A stretch of DNA of 64,000 nucleotides from Dillenia suffruticosa (Eukaryota; Streptophyta; Magnoliopsida; Dilleniales; Dilleniaceae), in assembly GCA_033439265.1 (NCBI GenBank), contig JAVTVX010000019.1, positions 6,083,501-6,147,500 on the forward strand, read 5' to 3'. Position 1 is the first letter of the stretch. Every line of letters starts with the position of its first letter. Below the pieces are notes generated by a model that saw only the letters and a list, made by a program, of their open reading frames with translations, was not told the origin of the DNA and searched no databases. Shown here in pieces: positions 34,701 to 46,316 of this stretch. Position numbers and translations under genes: made by a program.

Positions 34701-35412
34701 CTCCAAAGGGACAACCAACAATAGGATAGGAGGCGAGGGCAACGGTTGAACCATTGTGTGAATTATATGAATTTTGATTCATTGATACCCCATGAATATA
34801 CGTATATAATTCAATTTTTGAAAATAAAAATTGAGTTCGAGCTCTTCTTTCCTTCTTTTTATTAGTTTTTTTATTTTTTTATTTTTACGGTTCTGATTGT
34901 ATAAGCAAAACTAAACCCTCTTGTAATCAAGTCTAAACCAAAATATTTTGAAATTGGAACCAAAAACGAGACCAAAGGTTCTAAAATGATAACCATAATC
35001 ATCTCTTAAGAGGTTTGGTTTCTAAAATTGGAACCATTGTCGTGCACACGTATGCACTACACTACTTGGCACATATATGTTTATGTTATGTAAATGGAAC
35101 TTGAATCTGTCCCTTCATTTCTTCCATCTAAATAGATTCCCAAAAAAGTTTTTTGAAGTTTTAAGATTGCTCTTTATTGTTTTTACCAATTTTCATGGTT
35201 ACTGTTTAAATTACAAACTTGGACCCCCGAAAGCTTTTTAAGGGAAAGATAAATTTTGTTTAAACGAACAGTAAAGAGAAGAGAACAAGCTTTTCTTTTC
35301 TTTTCTTTTCTTCTTCCTTTTTTTTTTTTTTTTGGGCGAAGAGAACAAGCTGTGTACACGTTCAAATAACTTTCTTAGAACTGAGAAAAGAAGTTTGGAA
35401 GTGGGGAGGCGG
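34701..35412. other. Spacer, no gene seen
   Basis: AT-rich sequence with T-rich and CTTTT-rich tracts near 34850 and 35290. No recognisable feature. Confidence 0.4.
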
Positions 35413-36490
35413 CAAAGGCCGGTGCCAGCCCCACGTGTTATTTATACTATACACCCTCCCCAGGATTGGATTAGGACATCGTGCCCCAACACCTGGCCCT
35501 GACCACCAACTTAATTAAAACAAGTTGCTTCTTGGTCTCGAATTAATAAATAAATAAATAACAAAACCACACAACTTGTGGGGTAGGGAGCACTTATCAT
35601 GGTCTTGTAAGTTGGTTTTGCCAATTAATATTTGACGCTAGAGGAGAGCTTATATATAATTGAAGACGTGTGACCATTAAACCATATCCTCAGAAAGATA
35701 TGGTCAATTCTTGTTCTGGGGTCTTGAAAATGTCAACCAAGAACCAAAGACAACTTCTAAGACAAACATAAAATCGACCGACAATATCCTTTTGGGACTA
35801 CCACCATCCTAATTAGTGATTGAATTGCGCAAGAAATTATCAACTAGACTGTGCCCTTGCATGTGCACATAGCGCGTTCTAAACTTCAGAAACATCAACA
35901 ATCATGGCCCTTAGCACCCGTACACCACTAAAAAAGTCCCGACACTGCTCAAGTGGTAGACTCTCCCCACTTTCATCATTCTTTCCCCATTTCTTGGTCA
36001 CATCTCATTATACTAAAAAAAATACACCACTCAGAAAGCTCCCTTATTGGAAAAAAGTGTTAATTATTAGGTTAAAATGATTAATATTTTTTATTTTAAA
36101 AGTTTCGTTCAAATTATTTGTATTTAAAAATGTTAGATCAATACTTTTAGCATTATGCCGATTTATTTACAAATTATTTTTTATTTAGAGAGCTTAATCA
36201 TCTTGTATGGTATTAACATTGTCAGTTAAATCTCTGTGACCCCTTATCGCTGGTGTAACTTTCCACCAAGTCATTTAGCGAGAACTTCATAAATTGAGAA
36301 AAACTTTAAAAAAATTTAATAATAATAATAATAAGATCATTTATTTCTATTTGCCTTTTCAGACGTATTTAATAAATTTAAAAATAAAAAACAAAAAAAA
36401 GAAAATTTTATTTTGCATTGTTATCTCAATGGCATCCAAATGCCATTTGGGGCCTTCGATCTCGATCCAATTTATTAGTTGAGATTATTA
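35413..36490. repeat. Local non-coding duplication, copy 2
   Basis: Collinear with 31608-32325, about 3.8 kb away in direct orientation. It is longer because of insertions at 35900-36290. See copy 1 for shared words. Confidence 0.8.
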
Positions 36491-38411
36491 TAGAACAATG
36501 GCTTAATTGTTTAACTCCAATCGTCATCATTGGCATCAGTACTATATCATGTATAGGAGAGCCCAAGTGAGAAAAAAAAATGGTGGGAAATTTTATGAGA
36601 TGATGCAGTACCCATAACATGATGTTAAATATGCTATTTAGGACCATAATGTGATGAAAATTAATTACAGTTTTTCCAAATCCATTTTACAATCACGCCT
36701 AGAAACTAAACCTAAGCCACAATCCTTACTTTTTTAATGATCTATTCCAAATATGGTATAGAGACTGAGCAAGACATTTTGTTTTGGAGAGCCAAAAAGA
36801 TAATTATAATATATTTTTTTTATTGTACAAAAATTTGAATCTGGAATTATCAAGTTGGGGATGTGATTTATACCACTAGAAAATTAAAAAAAAAAATTAT
36901 GAAATCTGACCTCCACAACTGCTGACCCCATATGATGTCTGGCTAGTCATTACATGTGTGTATATAATTATATTACAAGTTATAGGGAAAGGAGCATTAA
37001 CATTTAATGCAGCATGTCCAAATATGGCAGTGGGGTTGGGGGGGGGGGCACAATTATTTTGGCTCTGTGCGAGTCCCTTCCCTCCCCAATCTCGACTGAG
37101 AAGTGAGAAATCAAAATCAGGATGATAGTTTTGGTTCTGGTTCCATAATGGGTTTGTTTTGATCTGGTGGTGCTGTTCTTGTTCCAATTTGGTTCTGGTT
37201 TTATGGTTCTTACAAAATTTCTTAGGACCTTTTTTTATATCTTTTTATGGTTCTCACTATTTTATAGAGTTCGTTTGAGGTATGATTCTCGGTTTTGATT
37301 TTAAAGTTTCTTAAAGATTTTGGTTTCGATTATAATTCTGGTACCAAAAATCAAAAATTGAAATCAAAACATGACTTAAAATTCTAGTTCCAAAACTGGA
37401 CCACAATCATTTTCAATATTGTTGTTTGATTTTATATGGTTTCATTCCAATTTAATTCAGATTTAGAACCCGAACTTTGGTACGTCTACACCCGATTATG
37501 ATACCCAATATTTATTAAAGATATTACTTGTGTTTTCATGAAATAAAATTTAGAAACTCTTTTTATGTATGTAGTATGGTGAAATAATCCTTTACCATAT
37601 GCTCAATTATTTGGGAATTAAGGACTTAAGAGCCAGCCTAAATCCCTCGTTTGGATACTCAAATTTAAGAGAGCTAAAGATGTATGTTAAATCCCTACCC
37701 CCAAATGTCTCCAAAAAAATAGTCAAGTGTTTACAACCCCCTCCGCTCAACCTCAACCCTGTAAGATCTGGAATTCAAATCTCATATAATAAAAATGAAA
37801 AAAAAAAAAATCCCTACCCAAATCCAAACTATTTGAAATTTTACCTTATGCACTTTTAATATATAAATTTTTCAAATCGAACGGTCAACTTTTATGAGCA
37901 ACCATATCGTCCTTATGACCTCTCTCAAAAAAATCAATCTTTTCAATCCCATTTCTCTCTCTAAAAATATTTAATTTTTTGGATTCTCTCTCTAAAATAT
38001 TCTACTTTTCAATCTCTCTCTTTCTCAAATTTTATCAGCAAAACAAACAACTATTTTATTTCAAAAGGGCAGAGATTGCACCAGTTACAACTCCTTTAAA
38101 AGGATAGAAATTGAAAATTTTTACTAAAACAATAATAAAAAAGGATTATAAATACCTCTCGCTCATGGGACTTCAATTATTCGCAATACGTAAAAACTAC
38201 AAAAAAAAAAATAATTATGTTTCCATTGTTCTTAAGAGCATAAATTTTTTTTTTAAGGTAATGGTTTTGATACATAAATGATGATAATAAAAAACTTTCA
38301 CAAAATTTGTCATTGGTGCCACAGAATAATAATCCATTTATGGAGGTAATGAACTATATCTCAACTCAACTGTCATTATCCCCCTTTCTTTATAAAAATT
38401 TTCAAATTCGA

Positions 38412-38460
<49 letters not shown>

Positions 38461-39651
38461 AAGCATTTTTGGAGGGCGCCAAGCTTTCATAGAGGAAGTA
38501 AATGACATGGGTTTTTAGAATGTCCTGTTTCATTGGATCCAATATATTTGCTGCATCCAACCATTTGGATTGCCCAACCTAGGGCCAATGTAGATTTTGA
38601 GGCCCAAATTCTGGCCTGAACAACAATGGAGCCTTCAGATTTTTTTCATTTTTTTTTTTTGGTGATATTCAGATTTTTTTCATCTTCATTTAGCTGACTA
38701 ATTTGCAAGTTTATTTGATGTTAATACATTGACGAGTTCCTTGTAGAGACAGAGAAGTGATAAAATATTCTTATTCAAGTGTTTTTTCTTAGATCTAGTA
38801 TTTAAATATTCATAAATCTTTATATTTTTATAGTTTTCGCAATTCGTATACACCAAAAAAAAAAAAAAAAAAAAAAATGGAACCTTTGGCGGGCTTCAAC
38901 AAAATAGAGCACGATTGGTTCTGAGATGAAACTTGAGGAAGGTGGTGCCTAGTCTAGTCTAGAGAGGGACATACAAGTGGCAAGCGAATCCACTAAATTA
39001 TTTCCTGCAGATTTCTCTAAGTGGATCGGGTACTACAACTATTATGTGATGGTAGATTAGAGTTAATCAAGAATAATAAGAGAAAGTAATACAGTAAAAT
39101 GACATTTTTTTTCCCAAAGGATTTATGAATTCACCTTCGCCTCTAATTAAACCCCTCATTATTACTTTTAACCACACAATTTTTTTTTTGGGGGACATGG
39201 GATCGAACACACAGAATATCATTATTTTGATCATATTTCAAATAAGTTTCGAATCTCTAGAGATGTTCTTTTTTGGGAATTAAAATGTTCTCTTTTCAAT
39301 CCGAATTCCATTCCACTGTGGATACACCTACTCATTAATTTCACTCATTCTTCTATTGAACTTTTTCTTGATGATTCTCCAAGTTTTTCTATTGAACTCA
39401 TAATATGGACACTTATCCTCGTGATTCTCCGTAACTTTCTATTGTTATTTAAATTTATTAACTGTAATCAAAATTATCTCTAAAACAAAAATTTGTGATG
39501 TGAATAAGATAACTATTTTTTTGTGTAATTTCATATTGTCCAAATCAACTTTATTTCATTCTTGGACAAATTATTGCATGATCATCGTATTATATTCGTG
39601 TCAAGATATTTAGTTCATTCATACAAGTACGGCGGGCGTGTTCATGTTTTG
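36491..39651. other. Spacer with microsatellites, no gene seen
   Basis: Contains a G run at 37029-37038, a compound (CT)n(AT)n microsatellite at 38414-38460 and an A run at 38856-38877. The minus-strand frame 36897-37187 is asparagine- and glutamine-rich and not recognised. Confidence 0.4.
38414..38460. repeat. Compound microsatellite (CT)n(AT)n
   Basis: Uninterrupted CT dinucleotides passing directly into TA dinucleotides. Confidence 0.95.
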
Positions 39652-39656
39652 GTTTG

Positions 39657-40124
39657 TGAAAGAATTAATGCCCACCTCATGTTTGGAAAATGAGAATTTT
39701 CTAACTTTCTATATTCATAAATGATAACTGATGGAATTTGAATTTCTTACCATGTGTGATAACGGAAAGATATGAAAACTATGACAGACTCTAGTCATTA
39801 CTACCATATTGTAAAAACAATTGCGAAGAGACACAATTAAAAAAAAAATAGAGAGAATAATATCCCCTTGAGAGAGAGCACTAAAGAAAATTCTGTGTAG
39901 AGAATTTGTCCCATATTTGTCACCAGATTTCGATTGCGGTATTGTGGTAATACGGTGATATCTCAAGTTTCGTGGTTATCATCTCGACGGCGAGATCGTT
40001 AGATCGAGATTCGTGATTTCCTGGATTTTTACGATCTACTCTTTGAGATATGCTCGAAAACCCTAATCTTTTTTTTTTCTCCGATCGCACCCTTCCGCAT
40101 GTGTATGTGCATATAAATCCAACA
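39657..40124 (+). repeat. Copia 5' LTR
   Basis: 468 bp. It aligns along its length with the 3' LTR; the latter has a short insertion after ATGCCCACG. Confidence 0.95.
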
Positions 40125-40125
40125 T

Positions 40126-40137
40126 TGGTATCAGAGC
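40126..40137 (+). promoter_or_regulatory. Copia primer-binding site (initiator tRNA-Met)
   Basis: TGGTATCAGAGC, one base after the 5' LTR, is the exact complement of the plant initiator tRNA-Met 3' end. Confidence 0.95.
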
Positions 40138-40639
40138 GTATAGGGTTGGATTTATTAGATACTTTTCGGAATATTTTCGGGTATAAAAATATGAGATTGC
40201 AAAAATGGGTTTCGAATCACGGATGAGTTTCGTAAATCCGAATATACCGTGAGATTACCCATGTCACGTAGGTCTTAAATATATTTTTTTCTGAATTTTT
40301 GGAATACGTTTTAGCCGTAAAAATTGAAGTTAAAATTTTTGACCCTAAGGGTGCCCAAAACTTAAAAATCTAGATCTATCCGTGTAAAGAGATTTTTGAT
40401 CTAAATAAATGGTATATTTGTATTCCATGTGCATTGATCTTCGATTTGACATGCATTTTGCATTGAGTGGTTGCAAGAAACTGGGTTTTCCGGTGAGGCC
40501 GCGAATGGCCAAAACTTGGATATATGATTCGCCGTGTTTAGAACTTGAATCTTTTAAAAAATGAGTTTGGAATATTTTTGGGAAGTCTAAATATATTTTC
40601 TGGCAGAAATCGTCGAAAAAAATTAGCCAGAAATGGGTT

Positions 40640-41115
40640 TTCGGAGAACCGAGTCGAAAAACCCGGTTGCAGACCCGTCGGGTAAGGAAGAAAAGATCCA
40701 AACCCGCGGGCGTGTGCAGGACACGCACGCTAAGGCGCGTCCAGCAGCAACTGGCGGGCGTGTGTACCTCACGCGCGAGCAAGGTGAGGGAGCCAGTCTG
40801 CAACTAAGCGGGTCAAGATCCGACCCCATGAACCAACACGTGTCAGGTCGGACCCCCGACCCTGTTTACCGCAAGTCGGGTCAACCTTTACCCATTGACC
40901 GACTCGGCTCCGCGCGTGATGGCGCGTGAGATGCGCTCCGCGACTAAGGCACGCGTGAACAGAGCCGCGCCGGGCCCGTGGCAGTGCGTGTAGGCGCACC
41001 GCACGTCTGGCGCGTGAACCAGACTTCTGCCGGCGCGTGGAGGCGAATGACAGAGCCTACAGACGCGCTGCAGAAGCACGGCGACGCGTGAGGATCACGG
41101 TGGCGCGTCAGGTTG
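40640..41115. other. GC-rich, CpG-dense block inside the copia leader
   Basis: Strong contrast with the AT-rich surroundings. It contains repeated words GGCGCGTGA, CGCGTGAACAGAGC, CGGCGCGTGGAGG and ACACGCACGC. Several overlapping open frames on both strands (40345-41079) follow from the lack of A/T-rich stops and show no protein family. It occupies the place between the primer site and the residual gag start. Confidence 0.6.
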
Positions 41116-41380
41116 TCCAAAATTGAATTTTTTTAATTTTTTGAGTCCTAAGTGCATGTTTGTGACTATTTATGAGATTTTGTGCGTCGAATTAAAGTTC
41201 GGATGGTGAGATGAGATTCCGGATTGTAGTGTATGGTGTCCATTGACTCATACGCTCACTTTGGGGTCAATACTCGATTCATTTTGGATTGTTAATTAGT
41301 AGGGTGCACAAAATTATAAGAATAAGCATTATTAGTCACTGACGTCTTTTTCTTTTTGTGTGACAGAGACTATGGTTGCG

Positions 41381-41540
41381 ACAAAAATTATCGTGTTTGA
41401 TTTCATTAAGAGAGATAAGTTGAACAATGACAATTATTAGTCAAGAAGAAGGAGCTCGACAAGAGCAAAGTCCGACACTTCGTTTGTGGTAAATCTGGGC
41501 ATTTCGCTTACGAATGTGGCGAGCGAAAGGTATGTCCTTC
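41381..41540 (+). pseudogene. Copia gag remnant
   Basis: ATG at 41381 opens MVATKIIVFDFIKRDKLNND, a typical gag start, and stops after 23 codons. It is followed directly by text for HFVCGKSGHFAYEC, the zinc knuckle with its first cysteine changed to histidine. About 0.8-0.9 kb of capsid coding sequence normally found between these points is missing. Confidence 0.75.
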
Positions 41541-41599
41541 TTCTTTACATGGTGTGAGTTATGTTTCATCTACTTGGACGCATATTAACTCTTCTCCTT

Positions 41600-42051
41600 T
41601 GTGAATTGTAAACTCAACAGCCACCGACCATATAACTCGAGATAGGAGCGCATATATGGAGTTCCGCCGATTGAGTCCTCAAGTGAAGAGGTTTTATGTG
41701 GGGAATGGAGCATTTATAGTTGTGAAGGGGATTGGTACATACAAGCTGATGCTGCCAAGTAACCAAGTCCTATATCTGCATGATATGCTGTATGCTCCCG
41801 AAATTCGGCGGAATATCATATCTGTCCTTTGTTTAGATCGTTTAGGATACTTTGTCATTTTCAAAAATTTGAGTGTTTCCATCATTTACGATAACTCTAT
41901 TTTATGTACTGGTTTAGTCCATGATGGACTTTATGCATTAGATTTGATTTCCTTTAATAAAATTTCTAATTTGTCTTCTATTGCGTATACATCTGATAGC
42001 GTAATTGATGATATTTCTATTTGTCATAGTAGACTTGGCCACATAGGGTAA
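41600..42051 (+). pseudogene. Copia protease and pre-integrase relic
   Basis: VNSTATDHIT stands where the family has DSGATDHM, so the catalytic aspartate is changed to asparagine. VLYLHDMLYAPEIRRNIISV and WHxRLGH-like HSRLGHIG (pre-integrase zinc region) follow, ending at a stop at about 42050. Confidence 0.85.
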
Positions 42052-42057
42052 GAGAGA

Positions 42058-42795
42058 ATGAACCGGTTAGCTACGAGTGGCTTGTTGGGCCTGCTAACCC
42101 GGATCGAGTTGCCCCTAGGTGAGTTTTGCCTAGTTGGCAAAGCGACAAGGAAACCATTTAGAAAGGCAATGAGGACTGGGATCCCATTGCAATTGACCCA
42201 CTCCGATATTTGTGGGTCTATGAATGTGAGAGTTCGAAACAGAGCCAAGTATTTCATTATATTCATGTATGATTACATGCGTTTCGGTTACGTCTATCTA
42301 ATCTCGCACAAGTCTGAGACATTAGATTGTTTCAGGAGGTTTATCAGCGAGGTAGAAAACCAGTTAGACTTGAGAGTTAAAACTCTCAGAACCGATAAAA
42401 AACGCGAGTATTTGTCTTAAAACTTTAAAGAGTTCTGTTTCGAGAACGGTATTACGAGACAGTTGACTGTTCCTGTTACTCCCCTGCAGAACGGGGTAGG
42501 CGAAAGAAGGAATAAGACTCTGTTGGAGATGGTGAGATCGATGATAGCGCAGGCTAATTTGGCAATCTCCCACTGGGGAGATGCATTGTTGACTGCTGCC
42601 TACGTTCTTAACCGTGTTCCAACCAAGTTCGTAGTCAGTACACCATACGAGGTTTGGACAGGAAGGCAGCCTGACCTTAGCCATTTGAGACCATGGGGTT
42701 GTGCCACATACGTTCACGATTCTTCACACCCACACAGCAAATTAGGCCTCGCGATGAAAGAAATATATCTTCGTAAAGTACTCCGAACATTCTAA
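42058..42795 (+). pseudogene. Copia integrase relic
   Basis: The catalytic triad can be placed: LTHSDICG (first D), LRTDKKREYLS (second D) followed by a stop at 42418, and QNGVGERRNKTLLEMVRSM (E). PWGCATYVH near the C-terminus matches the GKNPDLSHLRVFGC-type region. Frame continues to 42795. Confidence 0.9.
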
Positions 42796-42802
42796 AGGAT
42801 AT

Positions 42803-44195
42803 GTGTTTCTAAGTGAACGTACGGATGACACGGTCTCCGAGATCGAATCTCGTAATGCTACGTTCTTGGAAAATGATTTCCCTAAGAGAGGCGAAATCGA
42901 CCAGAACTTCACTTTTTATGAGATGGGTGAGCCTAACGGCCCAATTGAGCCCAGCTGTGGGACCCAAAAGCCTGAAACGGATTTTGATCCTAGTGAGAGT
43001 AACCCATCTCGAGGTGAGAAGGCTCCTCCTTCTCGTAGGAGTAGTTGGGAACATGTACTCCGACATCATTTTCCGATAGAGGATGAGATCCTCATCGTGA
43101 CTCCCAAGGATGATGAGGAATCTCAGACCTTTGAGAAGCCTCTCCAGAGTCCTATGAAGGACCAATGGCTATAGGCCATGAAAGAGGAGATGGAATCAAT
43201 GAGAGTCAATGGGGTCTGGGACCTAGTTGACCTATCTGAGAACAGAAAGGTCATAGGGAACAAGTGGATTCTCAAAATCAAAAGAAAGCCTGACGCCTCG
43301 GTGGAGAAATGCAAAGCCCGTTTAGTAGCCAAGAGTTACACACAGACAAAGGGCATTGACTATGAGGAGACTTTCTCCCCATAGTCAAATTTATATCGAT
43401 CCGTTTACTCTTGGCGATTATCGCAAACATGGATCTAGAGTTACGTCACATGGATGTAAAGACCGCTTTCCTTAACGGAAATCTGGATGAGGAGATCTAC
43501 ATGGAGCAGCCCTCTGGGTTCGTTCTAGTAGGCCATGAGAATAAGGTTTGTCGACTTTGGAAGTCGATATATGGCCTAAAGTAATCATCCAGGCGGTGGT
43601 ACCTAAAATTTCAGAGGAGGTGATATCTTATGGTTTTATAATGATCGAGAAGGATCATTGTGTTTATCTAATACGATCTAATGACTCTTTTGTGATCCTG
43701 TCCCTATATGTGGATGATATAATATTGGTTGGGAACAGCATTCAGTATCTGATGACGATCAAGACATGGTTGTCATCGAGTTTCGACATGAAAGATATGG
43801 GTAAAACTGAATTCATCCTTGGAGTTAAGATCCAGAGAGATCGATCGATAAGAATGTTGACTCTTTCACAAGAGACCTATATTAAGAAAATCCTTGAGCG
43901 CTTTGGGATGAGTGATTATAATCTCATTGATACTCCAATCGCCAAGTATGATGGTCTAATTCTTGAGATGTGCCCGAAAATTCAGGAAGAAATAAGAGAG
44001 ATACGTAAAATCCTTTATTCCAACGCAGTGGGAAGTCTGATGTACGCGATGTTGTGTACACGACCAGACATATGTTACGCAGTCGGTCTGGTGAGTAGTA
44101 ATCAATCAAATCCTGGAAGGGGTCACTGGAGAGCAGTGAAAAGGATTTTTAGATATCTCAAGGGAGAGTTACTTCTTGTATTATGGGAGAGGTGA
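42803..44195 (+). pseudogene. Copia reverse transcriptase relic
   Basis: An acidic linker (42803-43174) precedes KEEMESMRVNGVWDLVDL and NKWILKIKRKPDASVEKCKA, the copia RT start. A frameshift near 43382 and a stop replacing Gln after SIYGLK break the frame. MDVKTAFLNG (catalytic D) and LYVDDIILVG (YVDD at 43707-43718) remain, then SQETYIKKILERFGM and RPDICYAVGLVS. Confidence 0.9.
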
Positions 44196-44694
44196 TTTGC
44201 GCCTCATAGGATATTCAGACGTCGACTGTAGCGGTGATCTGGATAAACGCAAATCGACATCAGATTTTGCCTCCTTGCTCAATGGTGGTGCCATTTCTTG
44301 AAGCAGTAAGAAGCAGACCTATGTAGTTTTATCTACGATGGAAGCTGAGTTCGTGGCTTGCTCAGTTGCAGTTTAGGAGAGTGTTTGGCTCTAGAGACTA
44401 TTAGATGACTTAGGGGTTGTGGCTGATAGTGGGAGGCCAGTGATAATCTACTGTGATAATCAGACTGCTATCGCCTATACTCGAAACCCTAAATATCATA
44501 GTAGGACCAAACACATCGACACCAGATATAATTTTGTTAGAGATATCATCGAGGATGGTGAAATGACCGTCAAGTACATCTCGACACATAATATGGTGGC
44601 TGACCCCTTCACCAAACCCATCACTAGAGATTCATTTATAGCAGATAGAGAGTCATTAGGTTTGAGAATATTTTCATTTTTCTCATTGTACTAA
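44196..44694 (+). pseudogene. Copia RNase H relic
   Basis: YSDVDCSGDLDKRKSTS, STMEAEFVAC and IYCDNQTAIAYTRNP carry the RNase H acidic residues; HSRTKHIDTRYNFVRD and VADPFTKPI end the domain. In-frame stops at about 44299 and 44375. Confidence 0.9.
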
Positions 44695-45815
44695 ATTGAC
44701 AATGTGATACTTATTATATTTATATATGATTTTGTGCATTATTCAGTCACACTTAGAATTATTTTGCCTAATAATGCACTTATTTATATCAAGTATATTT
44801 TTTATGTGATAAAATATATGTCAAGCAAGCATGGTCGACTCTCTCACACGAGCGACCACCTCCATCTCTGAGTGAGCGGAGATGAGACGGTTTCTAGTCG
44901 TAAGAGGCATTGAGAGTGGCCCAACTAGAACAAAAGTAGCCATGATACGTGTTCAGGATGAGATCATTTGGGATATGACCGACATGGAAATACCAACATC
45001 CATGTTGCTTGTAAGTAGCCAGACCTAAGATCTCGGATATCACCTGCGAGAGTGATATTGTCTCTGAGATACTCTCTCTGAGATCTTTGGGTAGAGTCTT
45101 ATATGTAAACTGAGTCCCGTATCTATATAGTATTAGAGAAATCTGATATATACCCTTATGAGAAATGAGAGATTAATACTGTAATACGCGTTTCATACCG
45201 CATGTGATAGACGACTAGAGATAGTGGGAGCAATTACATGAGACGCTGATCTAGTCATGATCTCCGTTCCCACTGTGTAGACCCGAGATCCATTGGGTGG
45301 GATCTCTGATACCCTTATTTTACTTTTGACTGTCTCTAGAAATCTTGATTCAATGTTTGCTATTTTAATTTGTTTACCTATGGCCCAGAAGATAAATTAA
45401 GATTTAAGGGGCAGGTCTAGAAAAGCAGCTGAATTGAGAGCGATAGATTCGAGTTTGAGAAAGGAAGACTAATCTATATTATATCGTTGTGTTGAATTCA
45501 CCGACCGGTTTGTTACGTATATCCACGTTGGGATACGAACGTAATAGTGAATACACATTTGAGTACATAATGGGGATCACTTTCGATGAGGAAAGTGGCT
45601 CGAAAAATGTAATTATATTGAGTTTGGGGTATTGCGAGTTATTTTTTTTATTAACAGTAACTTCTCGAACATCCTAACAGATGTATCGATAAGTCTTTAT
45701 TTGTAGGTGTACTCGTCAGTCGCATGACACCCAATATAGTATGAAAATCCAGTAGGGTGATATAGAAGATCGCATGAGTTGTGATCTCGTGACAGATGAA
45801 AACGCTCTCGTGTAC

Positions 45816-45825
45816 AAGCGGGAGA
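45816..45825 (+). other. Copia polypurine tract
   Basis: AAGCGGGAGA immediately before the 3' LTR. Confidence 0.75.
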
Positions 45826-46311
45826 TGAAGGAATTAATGCCCACGTGAAGCATCTTTCCATGTTTGAAAAATGAAAATTTTCCCACTTTCCATATTTATA
45901 GATGGTAACTGATAGGATTTAAATTTCCTATTATGTGTGGTGACGGAAGGATATGGAAACTAGGGCAAATCTTAGGCATTACTACCATATTGTAAAAACA
46001 ATTGTGAAGAGACACAATTGAAAAAAAAATAGAGAGAATAATATTCCCTTGAGAGAGAGTACTAAAGAAAATTCTGTATAGAGAATTTGTCTTGTATTTG
46101 TCACCGGATTTCGATTGCGGTGTTATGGTGTTGCGGTGATAGCTCAAGTTTCATGGTTATCGTCCTGACGGCGAGGTCGTTAGATCGAGATTCATGGTTC
46201 TCTGTATTTTTATGATCTACTCTTTGAGTTATAACTGAAAACCCTAATCTTTTTTTTTTTATTCTGAAATTTCACACGCTTCCACATATGTATGTGCATA
46301 TAAATCCAACA
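45826..46311 (+). repeat. Copia 3' LTR
   Basis: 486 bp, same ends as the 5' LTR, followed by the GTTTG duplication. Confidence 0.95.
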
Positions 46312-46316
46312 GTTTG

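Larger units (their letters stand above)
39657..46311 (+). mobile_element. Ty1/copia element, complete ends, gag deleted
   Basis: LTRs 39657-40124 and 45826-46311 both start TGAARGAATTAATGCCC and end AAATCCAACA. A perfect 5-bp target duplication GTTTG flanks the element (39652-39656, 46312-46316). Internal order protease, integrase, reverse transcriptase, RNase H is that of Ty1/copia. All parts carry stops or frameshifts. Gag is reduced to its first codons and a zinc-knuckle relic, and a GC-rich block (40640-41115) lies between primer site and gag. 6655 bp. Confidence 0.95.

Noticed and set aside
36897..37187. 96-codon minus-strand frame starting MEQEQHHQ
   Set aside because: Q/N-rich low-complexity text from a T-rich region with a G run; no support as a gene.
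40345..41079. Several open frames on both strands in the copia leader
   Set aside because: Explained by GC-rich composition; frames overlap each other and show no family signature.
42364..43165. Minus-strand frames of 117-118 codons over the copia pol
   Set aside because: Antisense to integrase and reverse transcriptase relics that are clearly plus-strand.
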